In this document: in pieces, positions 1-7,916 of the stretch
Layout: every line of letters starts with the position of its first letter
Numbering within the stretch: position 1 is the first letter of the stretch
Source: Variovorax sp. SG517
GTDB lineage: Bacteria; Pseudomonadota; Gammaproteobacteria; Burkholderiales; Burkholderiaceae_C
Direction: 5' to 3'
Length of the DNA stretch: 64,000 bases
Assembly (NCBI RefSeq): GCF_013376045.1
Contig: NZ_JABMJG010000016.1
Coordinates: forward strand, 23,728-87,727
Translations under genes and position numbers: made by a program
Notes under the pieces: generated by a model
The model's database searches: none
What the model saw: the letters and a program-made list of their open reading frames with translations, nothing else
Told to the model about the DNA's origin: nothing

Positions 1-2103
1 CGTCAGTTCGTTGAAGCGCGAGCCGTGGCAGGTGGGGCAAGGCGCATACACGCTGGGCATGAAGAGCAGCTCGACGCTGACCAACCCTTCGCCCTCGCAG
101 GTGGCACACCGGCCCTTCGCGACGTTGAACGAGAACCGGCCGGCATCGAAGTGGCGGGCACGCGCAGCCTTGGAGTCGGCGAACAGCTTGCGCACATGGT
201 CGAAGAGGCCTGTATACGTGGCCAGGTTGGAACGCGGCGTGCGCCCGATGGGCTTTTGGTCCACGCGCACCAGCCGGCGAATGCGTTCCATGCCGCCGGC
301 GATGCGACCACCGGTGCGGCCACCAGGGCTGCTCGCGGCACCCGGTTCGGCGTCTGGCTCCTCGTCTGCAGGCGACACTTCGTGGCCCAGGTGCGCGGCC
401 ACCAGCTCTACCAGCGCCTGACTCACGAGGCTGGATTTGCCCGACCCGGAAACCCCGGTCACCGCCGTCAGCACCCCGAGCGGAAACGCTACCGACAGGC
501 TCTGCAGGTTGTTGCGCGTGATGTCTTCCAGCGCCAGCCATCCGGCAGGGTCGCGCAAGGACGGCTGCGTTGAGGTTCGCGGCGCAAAAAGATAGCGCGC
601 GGTGTGCGAAGCCTCCACATGGCGCAGCCCCTTGGGCGGGCCGCTGTAAAGAACGATGCCGCCTTCCTCCCCGGCACCGGGGCCGACGTCGACCAGCCAG
701 TCGGCGCGCCGCATCAGGTCCAGGTCGTGTTCGACAACGAACAGCGAATTGCCCGAGCGCTTGAGCGTATCGAGAGCCACCACCAGCGCCTCGCTGTCCG
801 CGGGATGCAGCCCCGCCGACGGCTCGTCGAGCACATAGACGACGCCGAAAAGGTTCGAGCGGATCTGCGTGGCAAGCCGCAGGCGCTGGAGTTCGCCCGG
901 GGACAGCGTCGGCGTGCTGCGGTCGAGCGAAAGGTAGCCAAGGCCGAGATCGGTCAGCACGGTGATTCGCGCCAACAGGTCGTGCGCAATGCGCTGCGCT
1001 GCGATGCGCTTCTCCGCCGACTGGTTGGGCGTTCGGCGCACATCGGGGGCCGCCGCGTGTGCACCGCCCTTCTTGCGCAGCACGCTTGGTCGGGCGTCGC
1101 CACCGGACGCGTCCGGCGCATCGCCTCCCGCCGCGCCACGCAGCACCTGCGCGAACTGCGCCAGCGGCATGCGCGAGATCTCGCCGATGTCGTACCCCGC
1201 AAAGCGCACCGACAGGGCCTCCGGCTTGAGCCGCTTGCCTTTGCAGGCCGGACAGTCTCCGCCCACCATGAAGCGCGCGACGCGGTTCTTCATCAGCGCG
1301 CTCTGCGTGGTCGCGAAAGTGTGCAGCACGTACTTGCGCGCGCCGATGAAAGTGCCCTGGTAGCTGGGCTCCAGCTTGCTGCGCAGCGCCGCGCGCGTCT
1401 CGGCCGGCGTGAAGCCGGCGTACACCGGAACCGTCGGCTGCTCCTCGGTGAAGAGAATCCAGTCACGCGTTTTCTTCGGCAGATCGCGCCATGGCTTGTC
1501 GACGTCGATGCCCATGGTGACAAGGATGTCGCGAAGGTTCTGACCGTGCCAGGCGGGTGGCCAGGAGGCAATGGCGCGCTCGCGGATGCTGAGCGTGTCG
1601 TCCGGCACCATCGAGCGTTCGGTCACCTCGAAGATGCGTCCCAGTCCGTGGCAGACCGGGCAGGCACCTTGCGGCGTGTTGGGCGAAAAGTCTTCCGCAT
1701 AGAGCATCGGCTGGCGCGCCGGATAGTCGCCGGCCCTTGAATAAAGCATGCGCAACAGACTCGACAGCGTGGTGACGCTGCCCACCGAAGAGCGCGTGCT
1801 CGGCGTGCCGCGCTGCTGCTGCAGGGCCACCGCGGGCGGCAGACCGTCAATGGAATCGACCGCGGGCACGCCCACCTGGTCGATCAGCCGGCGCGCATAG
1901 GGCGAGACCGATTCGAAATAGCGCCGCTGGGCCTCGGCGTAGAGCGTGCCGAAAGCCAGCGACGATTTGCCGGAACCGGAGATTCCGCTGAACACCACCA
2001 GGGCGTCGCGCGGAATGTCGACGTCAACATTGCGAAGGTTATGTTCGCGTGCACCGCGAACACGCACGAAATGGTCGGTGCCACGGGCGGTAGCGCGCGT
2101 CAT
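1..2103 (-). CDS. UvrA-family ABC ATPase (UvrA2-like paralogue), 3' end outside window
   Basis: UvrA proteins are DNA-damage-recognition ATPases of nucleotide excision repair; class II paralogues lack the UvrB-binding domain and are linked to drug or DNA-adduct tolerance. The 701 visible residues show Walker A GISGSGKSS near residue 40, a second GVSGSGKSS near 549, the ABC signature LSPGELQR near 400, and zinc cysteine pairs CPVC (~147), CPAC (~285), CATC (~666) and CPTC (~690). Between the first Walker A region and CPVC there are only about 100 residues, so the UvrB-binding domain and half of the first zinc module seem to be missing. The ATG at 2103 opens MTRATARG. The frame is open to base 1, so the gene is cut by the window edge. 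The family call is secure; class II is inferred. Confidence 0.9.
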   Translation of the reverse strand, partial: MTRATARGTDHFVRVRGAREHNLRNVDVDIPRDALVVFSGISGSGKSSLAFGTLYAEAQRRYFESVSPYARRLIDQVGVPAVDSIDGLPPAVALQQQRGTPSTRSSVGSVTTLSSLLRMLYSRAGDYPARQPMLYAEDFSPNTPQGACPVCHGLGRIFEVTERSMVPDDTLSIRERAIASWPPAWHGQNLRDILVTMGIDVDKPWRDLPKKTRDWILFTEEQPTVPVYAGFTPAETRAALRSKLEPSYQGTFIGARKYVLHTFATTQSALMKNRVARFMVGGDCPACKGKRLKPEALSVRFAGYDIGEISRMPLAQFAQVLRGAAGGDAPDASGGDARPSVLRKKGGAHAAAPDVRRTPNQSAEKRIAAQRIAHDLLARITVLTDLGLGYLSLDRSTPTLSPGELQRLRLATQIRSNLFGVVYVLDEPSAGLHPADSEALVVALDTLKRSGNSLFVVEHDLDLMRRADWLVDVGPGAGEEGGIVLYSGPPKGLRHVEASHTARYLFAPRTSTQPSLRDPAGWLALEDITRNNLQSLSVAFPLGVLTAVTGVSGSGKSSLVSQALVELVAAHLGHEVSPADEEPDAEPGAASSPGGRTGGRIAGGMERIRRLVRVDQKPIGRTPRSNLATYTGLFDHVRKLFADSKAARARHFDAGRFSFNVAKGRCATCEGEGLVSVELLFMPSVYAPCPTCHGSRFNELT

Positions 2104-2462
2104 GTTTTTCTTTCTGTTGTATGCCGTAGGCGACGATGCCTCAGGCATTGAAAAAATGTAGACCCGGTTGAGACTATCCAAGCCCGCCGGCACGCCTGTG
2201 AGAGTCGGTCCACCAAGACTGTCGGACACCGGGACCCTGGGTAAAAGGCCTGCAGTGGCGCCTCGCTGTCAACGGCGCGATCACGCCGTGCGTACCGTCT
2301 GAATCTAGATCGGCACACCACGTGATTGGACTCAGACGGTTTGCGGTCCGCACCGCACGGGGCGCATCTACTCAATCCTGCAAGGGTCTCGGGATTTCTC
2401 CGACACTGTCAGCGCAGAAACTTCTGGAACGTCGGTCGATCGATCCCCCGTTCAGCGTTGCC
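2104..2462. other. Intergenic stretch, no gene recognised
   Basis: These 359 bases lie between the divergent uvrA-like gene and a small plus-strand ORF. No frame resembles a known protein. The promoters of both genes must lie here, but I could not fix a convincing -35/-10 pair by eye. Confidence 0.4.
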
Positions 2463-2693
2463 ATGCCGCTCAGCTACCTCCAGCGCCTTGAACAATCAAG
2501 CCTCCCGTTGACCGTCACGGATCCAGACGAGGTTCGGAAGGTAGAGGTACTTCGAGGAGCACTGCTGATCGAAGCGCGGTTGCGTCGCGCCACCGGTGCA
2601 GGCCCTGTTCACTCGGCCATCGTCTTCTCGATCACACCAACCGGTATGGAACACCTGAGGAGGCTGCGCCGATCCTCTGAATCAAGTGAATGA
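2463..2693 (+). CDS. Small hypothetical protein (76 aa)
   Basis: No function recognised. From the ATG at 2463 the product reads MPLSYLQRLEQSSLPLT..., with an amphipathic helix-rich first half, a short beta-like stretch (SAIVFSITPTG) and a basic serine-rich tail. Coding character looks plausible from the G/C-rich third positions. There is no obvious Shine-Dalgarno sequence, and the frame is also open further upstream, so the start is uncertain. It sits about 165 bases before the diguanylate cyclase gene and could be an independent small gene or noise. Confidence 0.4.
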   Translation: MPLSYLQRLEQSSLPLTVTDPDEVRKVEVLRGALLIEARLRRATGAGPVHSAIVFSITPTGMEHLRRLRRSSESSE

Positions 2694-2858
2694 AGCCCCC
2701 GTTTGGCGCCAGATCTCGACCGGCCGGATGCCTCTGTAACACGAGGGCGCGTCAAGGAATGGCTCCAGATCGCGTCGGACTGCCCCCGGTTCTTATACGA
2801 TGCGGGTCATCAACCAGCGATGTACGCTCTTGCGCGCCCTAGCAAAAAGGGATCGAAA

Positions 2859-3926
2859 TTGAATCAGATTACACACGCTCCCCTGGATCACACAGTCTCG
2901 AATGAGACGGCCGCGCCGCAAACGACCGGCGCCGCCAAACCCTTCAATGAAGATCAACGCCTCGCGGCGCTGCACCGCTATCAGGTGCTTGACACCATCG
3001 CGGAGCAAGCATACGACGATGTGACGACACTCGCTTCGGCGGTTTGCAAGGCGCCGATCGCGCTCATCTCCCTTATCGATCAGGGCCGCCAATGGTTCAA
3101 GTCGCGCGTCGGGCTGGACGCGAGTGAGACGCCGCGCGAGCTCGCGTTTTGCGCGCACGCCATCCTGCAGCCGGACATCGTGTTCGAAGTGCAGGATGCC
3201 CACCTGGACCCGCGCTTCGCCAGCAACCCGCTGGTGACCGGCGACCCGGGCATCCGCTTCTACGCAGGGGCGCCTCTGGTCACAGCCGATGGTCTGCCGA
3301 TCGGCACGGTCTGCGTGATCGATCGCGAGCCGCGCGCCCTGTCGGCGGCCGAACGCAAGGCGCTGCAGTCGCTGGCCCGGCAGGTGGTCGCGCAACTCGA
3401 GCTGCGACAGGTCATGGCCGGCCTGGAGCTCGAGAGCATGACCGATCCGCTAACGTCGCTGTGGAACCGGCGAAGCCTGGATCGGCGACTGCAGGCGGCC
3501 TGGGATCTCCAGGCACGCGAGCGTTCGCCGCTGAGCCTGCTGATGATCGACCTGGACCACTTCAAGCGCATCAACGATGCCCTCGGCCATCCCGCCGGCG
3601 ATCGGGTGCTGGTGCAGGCCGCGGCCATCATCCGGGACCAGATCGGCCACGACGGTATTGCTGCCCGTTTCGGGGGTGAGGAATTCTGCGTCGTGCTGCC
3701 AGGCATGGACGCCGAGACGGCACGGGAGCGCGCCGAGCAGGTACGGCGCGCGATCGAGGGCGCGTCTTGGCCCGCCCCCAACGTGACTGCCAGCATCGGC
3801 GTAGCGACTGCGGTGGTTGACAGAGAAAGCTCGCCCAACGTGATGCTCACGCGTGCAGATCGCGCACTGTATGTCGCCAAGCGCGAGGGCCGCAACTGCG
3901 TGCGGCAGTTCGATGGATGGTCCTGA
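2859..3926 (+). CDS. GAF-GGDEF diguanylate cyclase
   Basis: Makes cyclic di-GMP from two GTP in the cytoplasm, controlled by an N-terminal sensory domain. A GAF domain covers roughly residues 30-180 (LAALHRYQVLDT, then the LISLIDQGRQWFKSR region typical of GAF cyclases). The GGDEF domain follows (DPLTSLWNRR, DLDHFKRINDALGH, active site RFGGEEF near residue 272). The GGEEF signature is intact, so activity is expected. The RxxD inhibitory site usually found just upstream of it is not seen, suggesting no classical product inhibition. I chose the TTG at 2859 because AAAAAGGG lies just upstream; an in-frame ATG at 2820 lacks a ribosome binding site. There is no signal peptide or membrane segment. 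Confidence 0.88.
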   Translation: MNQITHAPLDHTVSNETAAPQTTGAAKPFNEDQRLAALHRYQVLDTIAEQAYDDVTTLASAVCKAPIALISLIDQGRQWFKSRVGLDASETPRELAFCAHAILQPDIVFEVQDAHLDPRFASNPLVTGDPGIRFYAGAPLVTADGLPIGTVCVIDREPRALSAAERKALQSLARQVVAQLELRQVMAGLELESMTDPLTSLWNRRSLDRRLQAAWDLQARERSPLSLLMIDLDHFKRINDALGHPAGDRVLVQAAAIIRDQIGHDGIAARFGGEEFCVVLPGMDAETARERAEQVRRAIEGASWPAPNVTASIGVATAVVDRESSPNVMLTRADRALYVAKREGRNCVRQFDGWS

Positions 3927-4099
3927 TCGCTAGGCTTCAGGCGGAATGCGCCGCGGCGAACCGACCTACGAGCGCTTTGGTTCACGCGTTCATGGCTCGG
4001 CATGCTTCGAAGACGGGAACGCCGTGGGCCGGAGATGTTCGATACCCGATCTCCGCTGCGAGGTGCAGCCTGGCGAATTCTCTTGAGAACATCCGGCTC

Positions 4100-4303
4100 C
4101 ATCGTGAGCTGGCCGTCGTAGCGGCCCTGGGCGGCGCGCTGGCCCTGAGCTTCAAACCGGGCTTCGTGCCCAGCACGGGCGACACGCCCATGGTCGTCAG
4201 CACCGGCGCACTGACCGGCCGGTTCTCAGCGATCAACGCGCCGGGCTTCAAGGTCACGCCCACCTACACGCAAACCCAGCTCATCGTGCGTTTGGACACC
4301 TGA
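4100..4303 (+). pseudogene. C-terminal remnant of a beta-helix secreted (autotransporter/haemagglutinin-like) protein
   Basis: The frame ending at 4303 reads LGGALALSFKPGFVP, then TGDTPMVVSTGALTGRFSAI and ends in TQTQLIVRLDT. This is the usual closing module of large beta-strand-repeat surface proteins, which normally end ...LSFxPGFxP...GRF..., followed by a short beta strand. Upstream of about 4100 the frame no longer looks like such a protein, so only the tail of a once large gene seems to remain. The rest of the gap from 3927 to 4456 holds nothing else I recognise. Confidence 0.5.
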
Positions 4304-4456
4304 GTGCGACCGACGCATCGTCCACTGAGCCCGATCTGGAAGTCGCCGCAGCTTGGATGCGCCTGAGCAGCGCCTGCCGGCCGAGCCATCGCTTCTCTGC
4401 AACCGCAGTCACATTCATGTCACGCACAGGCAGAAAGCTCTACCCTTTTCGCGTCC

Positions 4457-6664
4457 GTGAATCCCATGCTCCCGACCTCGCAGCTTTATCGTGTCCTGAA
4501 CCGTGCACCGGTCTGGTCACTCAGTCTCTGGGCACTTCTTCTGGCCGCGTGTGGCGGCGGCAACAGCGGCTCTTCCTTCACCTGGCTGCCCACCACGGGG
4601 GCCTCAACAGTGCCTGCGGCTCCAGGCAACACGACGACGACCAATACCAGCGGTGTGGTGGTCGGCAGCTACTTCGTCAATGCCAAGGTCTGCCTCGACA
4701 TCAACTCCAACGGTCGCTGCGACGGCGATGAACCCTCCACGCGATCAGACAAGCAAGGCCGCTTTACGCTCGCAGGCTCCGGCGCAGGCATCGTGGCCGA
4801 GATCGGCACCGATGCCACCGAGCTCGATCCCCTCGGACCGTCCTCCAAGCCGGTGGCTTCGCCGCTTGTGCTGCGTGCGCCGAAGGAGGCGCCCGGCATC
4901 GTCGACTTTCAATCGACCGCGGTGGTCGCGGAAATGGAGGCCAACGGGCTCGACTTCAAGACGGCCGTGGGCAAGGTCGCGATCTCGGTGGGCGTGATCG
5001 CGTCGAAGCTGCTCGGCGACATCAACACCGAGGCCGACCCGGTCGCGAAGGCCTCGCTCAAGGCGGCGTCCGACGAAGGCCTGCAGCGCATCCGCGACGC
5101 GCTGGCATCAGCGGCGAGCGGCGACGACGTCAAGACGCTCGTGACGGCCGCTGCCCTGACGGAGCGCTACTACCAGACCAAGGCACCGTACCGGCCGCAA
5201 CAGGACGTCAGCACCTACGAAGCCGCGCCTGCCGGCTTTTCGCCGGTCTATACCGAGCTTGTCGCGCGCCATGGCTCACGCGGCCTCTCCAGCCTGAAGT
5301 ACGACCTGGCGGTCTACAACATGTGGAAGAAGGCGCAGGACGATGGGGCGCTCACGCCGCTGGGCGAGAAGCTCGGCCCCGACGTGCTGAAGATCATGAA
5401 GGCCAACTTCCTTCTCGGGTACGGCGTGGCGGGCATCAGCACGCCAGGCTATGGCAACGAGACCCAAGTCGGTATCTACGAACACACGCAGCTCGCGGCC
5501 CGGATGGTGCAGCGCCTGCCCGCCTACTGGAAGCAGATCGGCGACGACGCAGGCACCGCCCCGCGCCAGATCGTGACGGTCACCTCCGGCGTCGACCGCG
5601 CGGTCGACAGCGGCAACTTCTTCGTGCAGTCGCTCAAGACGGTGCAGCCGGCATTGGCGCCGCTGCTGGCCCATCCTCCGGCACCGGCCCCGTACCCCGA
5701 CAACGGCGCGGCCGTCAGCCAGCCGGCCGGCACCAACCACTTCCTGCTGTACTTTCACAAGCTCGTGAAGTCGAGCGACCTGGTCACGAACCCGGCCGAT
5801 CCGCTCTATAGCACCTACCAGGCCAGCCTCGCCTACCAGGACTACAAGAGCAATGACACCGACCTGCTGGTCAAGCAGAGCGGCCTCACGCTGACGCCCT
5901 CAGCCGCGGCCGCCGGACGGGTGTTGCTGGAGCGCCTGTTCGCCAAAAGTTTCGTCGACAAGATCGCCAGCGGCACCTACAGCTTCGCCAACACCGGCAG
6001 CTTCAGCTTCACCAGCGATGACGGCAAATTCGCGCCAAGCCTGAGCGGCGACGGCAAGACGTCGATCAAATCGCTCGGCGACGCCGGCTCGTTGCTGTAC
6101 GAGCTCTACGTGATCTCTCCGGCGATGCGAAGCGAAGCCGGCGTCGACTTCACTGCCTACATGCCCGTTGCGCAGGCGAAGTTCTTTGCCGCCCTCAACG
6201 ACGGCTCCGACTTCTACGACAAGGGGCCGGGCATGACGGAGAAAGGTGACATCACCTCGCGCATGGCGCAGATCCTGGTGGACGACATGTTCAACGAAGT
6301 CGACGCGATCGCCAGGGGCGACCGGTCACACGCTGCCAAGCTGCGCTTTGCACACGCCGAAATCATGATGCCCTTCGCCGTGCGGATGGGATTGAAAGGC
6401 GTGGACCAGAGTGTTCCCAAGGCCGCCAGCTTCGGCTACGACAGCAACACGTGGCGCGGCGACTACGTCTCGCCGATGGCGGCCAACATGCAGTGGGACG
6501 TGTTCGCCGATGCGGGTGGAAAGCTGCTGGTACGGATGCTCTACAACGAGAAGGAAACCGACTTCAAGGCGGCCTGCGATTCAGCCAAAGCGCCGGGTAC
6601 GGCTCACTACTACGACTACACGGCACTCAAGGCCTGCTACGGGCACGTGGCAAGCCCGAGCTGA
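4457..6664 (+). CDS. MINPP-like histidine acid phosphatase, lipoprotein
   Basis: Predicted periplasmic or outer-membrane-anchored phosphomonoesterase (735 aa) of histidine phosphatase clade 2, possibly a phytase. A hydrophobic leader ends in lipobox LLAAC with Cys32 followed by GGG. Then come a low-complexity Ser/Thr/Ala linker and a short Sdr/carboxypeptidase-like beta module (AKVCLDINSNGRCDGDE, ~75-95). The catalytic motif ARHGSRG lies near residue 270. The proton-donor motif near 633 is HAE (FAHAEIMMPF) rather than the HD of classical AppA-type phytases; HAE is the mark of multiple inositol polyphosphate phosphatases. The GTG at 4457 was chosen; an ATG at 4466 is equally possible. It stands alone, with no operon partner. 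Confidence 0.8.
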   Translation: MNPMLPTSQLYRVLNRAPVWSLSLWALLLAACGGGNSGSSFTWLPTTGASTVPAAPGNTTTTNTSGVVVGSYFVNAKVCLDINSNGRCDGDEPSTRSDKQGRFTLAGSGAGIVAEIGTDATELDPLGPSSKPVASPLVLRAPKEAPGIVDFQSTAVVAEMEANGLDFKTAVGKVAISVGVIASKLLGDINTEADPVAKASLKAASDEGLQRIRDALASAASGDDVKTLVTAAALTERYYQTKAPYRPQQDVSTYEAAPAGFSPVYTELVARHGSRGLSSLKYDLAVYNMWKKAQDDGALTPLGEKLGPDVLKIMKANFLLGYGVAGISTPGYGNETQVGIYEHTQLAARMVQRLPAYWKQIGDDAGTAPRQIVTVTSGVDRAVDSGNFFVQSLKTVQPALAPLLAHPPAPAPYPDNGAAVSQPAGTNHFLLYFHKLVKSSDLVTNPADPLYSTYQASLAYQDYKSNDTDLLVKQSGLTLTPSAAAAGRVLLERLFAKSFVDKIASGTYSFANTGSFSFTSDDGKFAPSLSGDGKTSIKSLGDAGSLLYELYVISPAMRSEAGVDFTAYMPVAQAKFFAALNDGSDFYDKGPGMTEKGDITSRMAQILVDDMFNEVDAIARGDRSHAAKLRFAHAEIMMPFAVRMGLKGVDQSVPKAASFGYDSNTWRGDYVSPMAANMQWDVFADAGGKLLVRMLYNEKETDFKAACDSAKAPGTAHYYDYTALKACYGHVASPS

Positions 6665-6721
6665 GCGGGCCGCAGCTGACCCACGAAAACGCCGCAAGAC
6701 GAGGCGCCCGGATCGGACGGG

Positions 6722-7423
6722 TCAGGAGCAACTGGTTTCCTGGATGCCGCAGAGACGACCCACCCAGACGCGGAAACGGCCCAGCGGCAGGCCTGCGCGC
6801 GCCGCGGGCTCGACCTTCAGTGCAGCGCGTTCCTGGGCGGGGAAGCGCTGATCCGTGAATTCGACTTGCGCCCATTCGCCCTGGCAGTCGCTCAGACGGC
6901 CGGCTTCGATGAAGCTGTCGCCATCGAAGGTCTCGCCGTCGCCCACGCGCAGGTGGACGGCGGCGGCAGGGGCCGGTCGCGCGCGGCCCGCATCCGCTTG
7001 GGACTTCACGGTGAGCTTGCTGCCGCTGACCCATCCCCTGCCGCTGTACATCGGCCGCGCCGGACGACCGGTGAGATCGGCGTTGTCCCTGGCGTTGCGG
7101 ATCAGGAACCAGCCCTCGCGCACGCCGGTGATCTCCACCTCGACGCGGACACCGTAGTTCATCGTCGGCTCGACGAAGGTCGGCGGGAGCTTGCCCAGGA
7201 CCTTCGCCGCAGTGCTCGGCGCCTCGCGGACGTTGAGACCGGCCGGGTCGGTTTCGGCGACGAAGGCACCGAAGTTGCAGGATCTGGCCGGTGTCACCGA
7301 CGGCGACTCCGGGCGCGAAGCACCGTCGGCGGGACCGGCGGCGTTCGCGCCGCTGGTGAGCGAAGCCAGACCAGCAGTGACAGCGATCACGATCGCCCTG
7401 GGGAGGTGGAAATCAGCAGTCAT
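6722..7423 (-). CDS. Secreted SH3-like domain protein
   Basis: A 233-residue exported protein of unknown role. It begins with a signal peptide (FHLPRAIVIAVTAGLASLTSGANA, cleavage near residue 28). A bacterial SH3-like module (about 48-140) is recognisable from the DPAGLNVREAPSTAAKVLGKLP opening and the REGWFLIRNA and GRGWVSGSKL strands; such modules often bind peptidoglycan or mediate envelope contacts. A second half (VGDGETFDGDSFIEAGR...) has two further cysteines and may be a second beta module. It converges with the phosphatase gene, 57 bases apart. Confidence 0.65.
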   Translation of the reverse strand: MTADFHLPRAIVIAVTAGLASLTSGANAAGPADGASRPESPSVTPARSCNFGAFVAETDPAGLNVREAPSTAAKVLGKLPPTFVEPTMNYGVRVEVEITGVREGWFLIRNARDNADLTGRPARPMYSGRGWVSGSKLTVKSQADAGRARPAPAAAVHLRVGDGETFDGDSFIEAGRLSDCQGEWAQVEFTDQRFPAQERAALKVEPAARAGLPLGRFRVWVGRLCGIQETSCS

Positions 7424-7471
7424 CGGTAGCCATCGAGGGAATGTGGAGGAACGCCGGCCTCTTCTACACCA

Positions 7472-7738
7472 TCAGCCCGCCCTGCGACGCGCAACCAGGG
7501 GCACCAGCCAGGCCACCGCGAGCAATACCGCCCACGTCGCCAGATAGCACCAGTCCGCAGGCCCCGAGTGGCCGACGGACTCCCAGCCCGTGGCGGCCTC
7601 CCACCATGACCAGAAGGGATACAGGACGAGTGTCAGGATCGGACCGGCCGGCACCACCCAGGCAAGAGCGATCAGCAACCGCAGCACGCGGTGGCGTTGC
7701 ACGGGTGGCGCTGGCACGGGATCGGAAGGGCGCGGCAT
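7472..7738 (-). CDS. Small membrane protein, hypothetical (88 aa)
   Basis: Function not recognised. A basic proline-rich N-terminus (MPRPSDPVPAPPVQRHR) is followed by two hydrophobic segments (LLIALAWVVPAGPILTLVLY and WCYLATWAVLLAVAWLVPLV) joined by a short tryptophan-rich loop, ending in RRRAG. The ATG at 7738 has GGGG a few bases upstream. The frame is open further upstream, but that part is unlike a membrane protein. It lies just upstream of, and on the same strand as, the SH3-like gene, 48 bases apart, so the two may be co-transcribed. Confidence 0.5.
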   Translation of the reverse strand: MPRPSDPVPAPPVQRHRVLRLLIALAWVVPAGPILTLVLYPFWSWWEAATGWESVGHSGPADWCYLATWAVLLAVAWLVPLVARRRAG

Positions 7739-7916
7739 GGCCCCATTCTGGTCGGCTCGCTGCTTTTCTGAAAGGGTCGGGCGCCCTCGAGTCGGGGCAC
7801 TGCCGGAAGCCACCGGCGAAACTTGCGGCGATACCGCCAAATTGACGTTCACGCCGCGCCGCTCTCTCAGGCTTGCTGCGTCATCTTCGCAAGCTCGCTC
7901 GCTTCGTTAGCCGCGC

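Noticed and set aside
604..1740. Long open frame on the plus strand opposite the UvrA-like gene
   Set aside because: Its translation is arginine/histidine/alanine-rich with no domain, and it is antisense to a gene with clear Walker and zinc motifs; it results from high G+C at third positions.
3600..3690. Possible c-di-GMP inhibitory (I-) site in the diguanylate cyclase
   Set aside because: An RxxD motif at the required distance before GGEEF is not present.
6665..6721. CTGACCC/GGGTCAG pairing between the convergent phosphatase and SH3-like genes as a terminator
   Set aside because: Only seven pairs with a loop of over 30 bases and no T-run; too weak to call.
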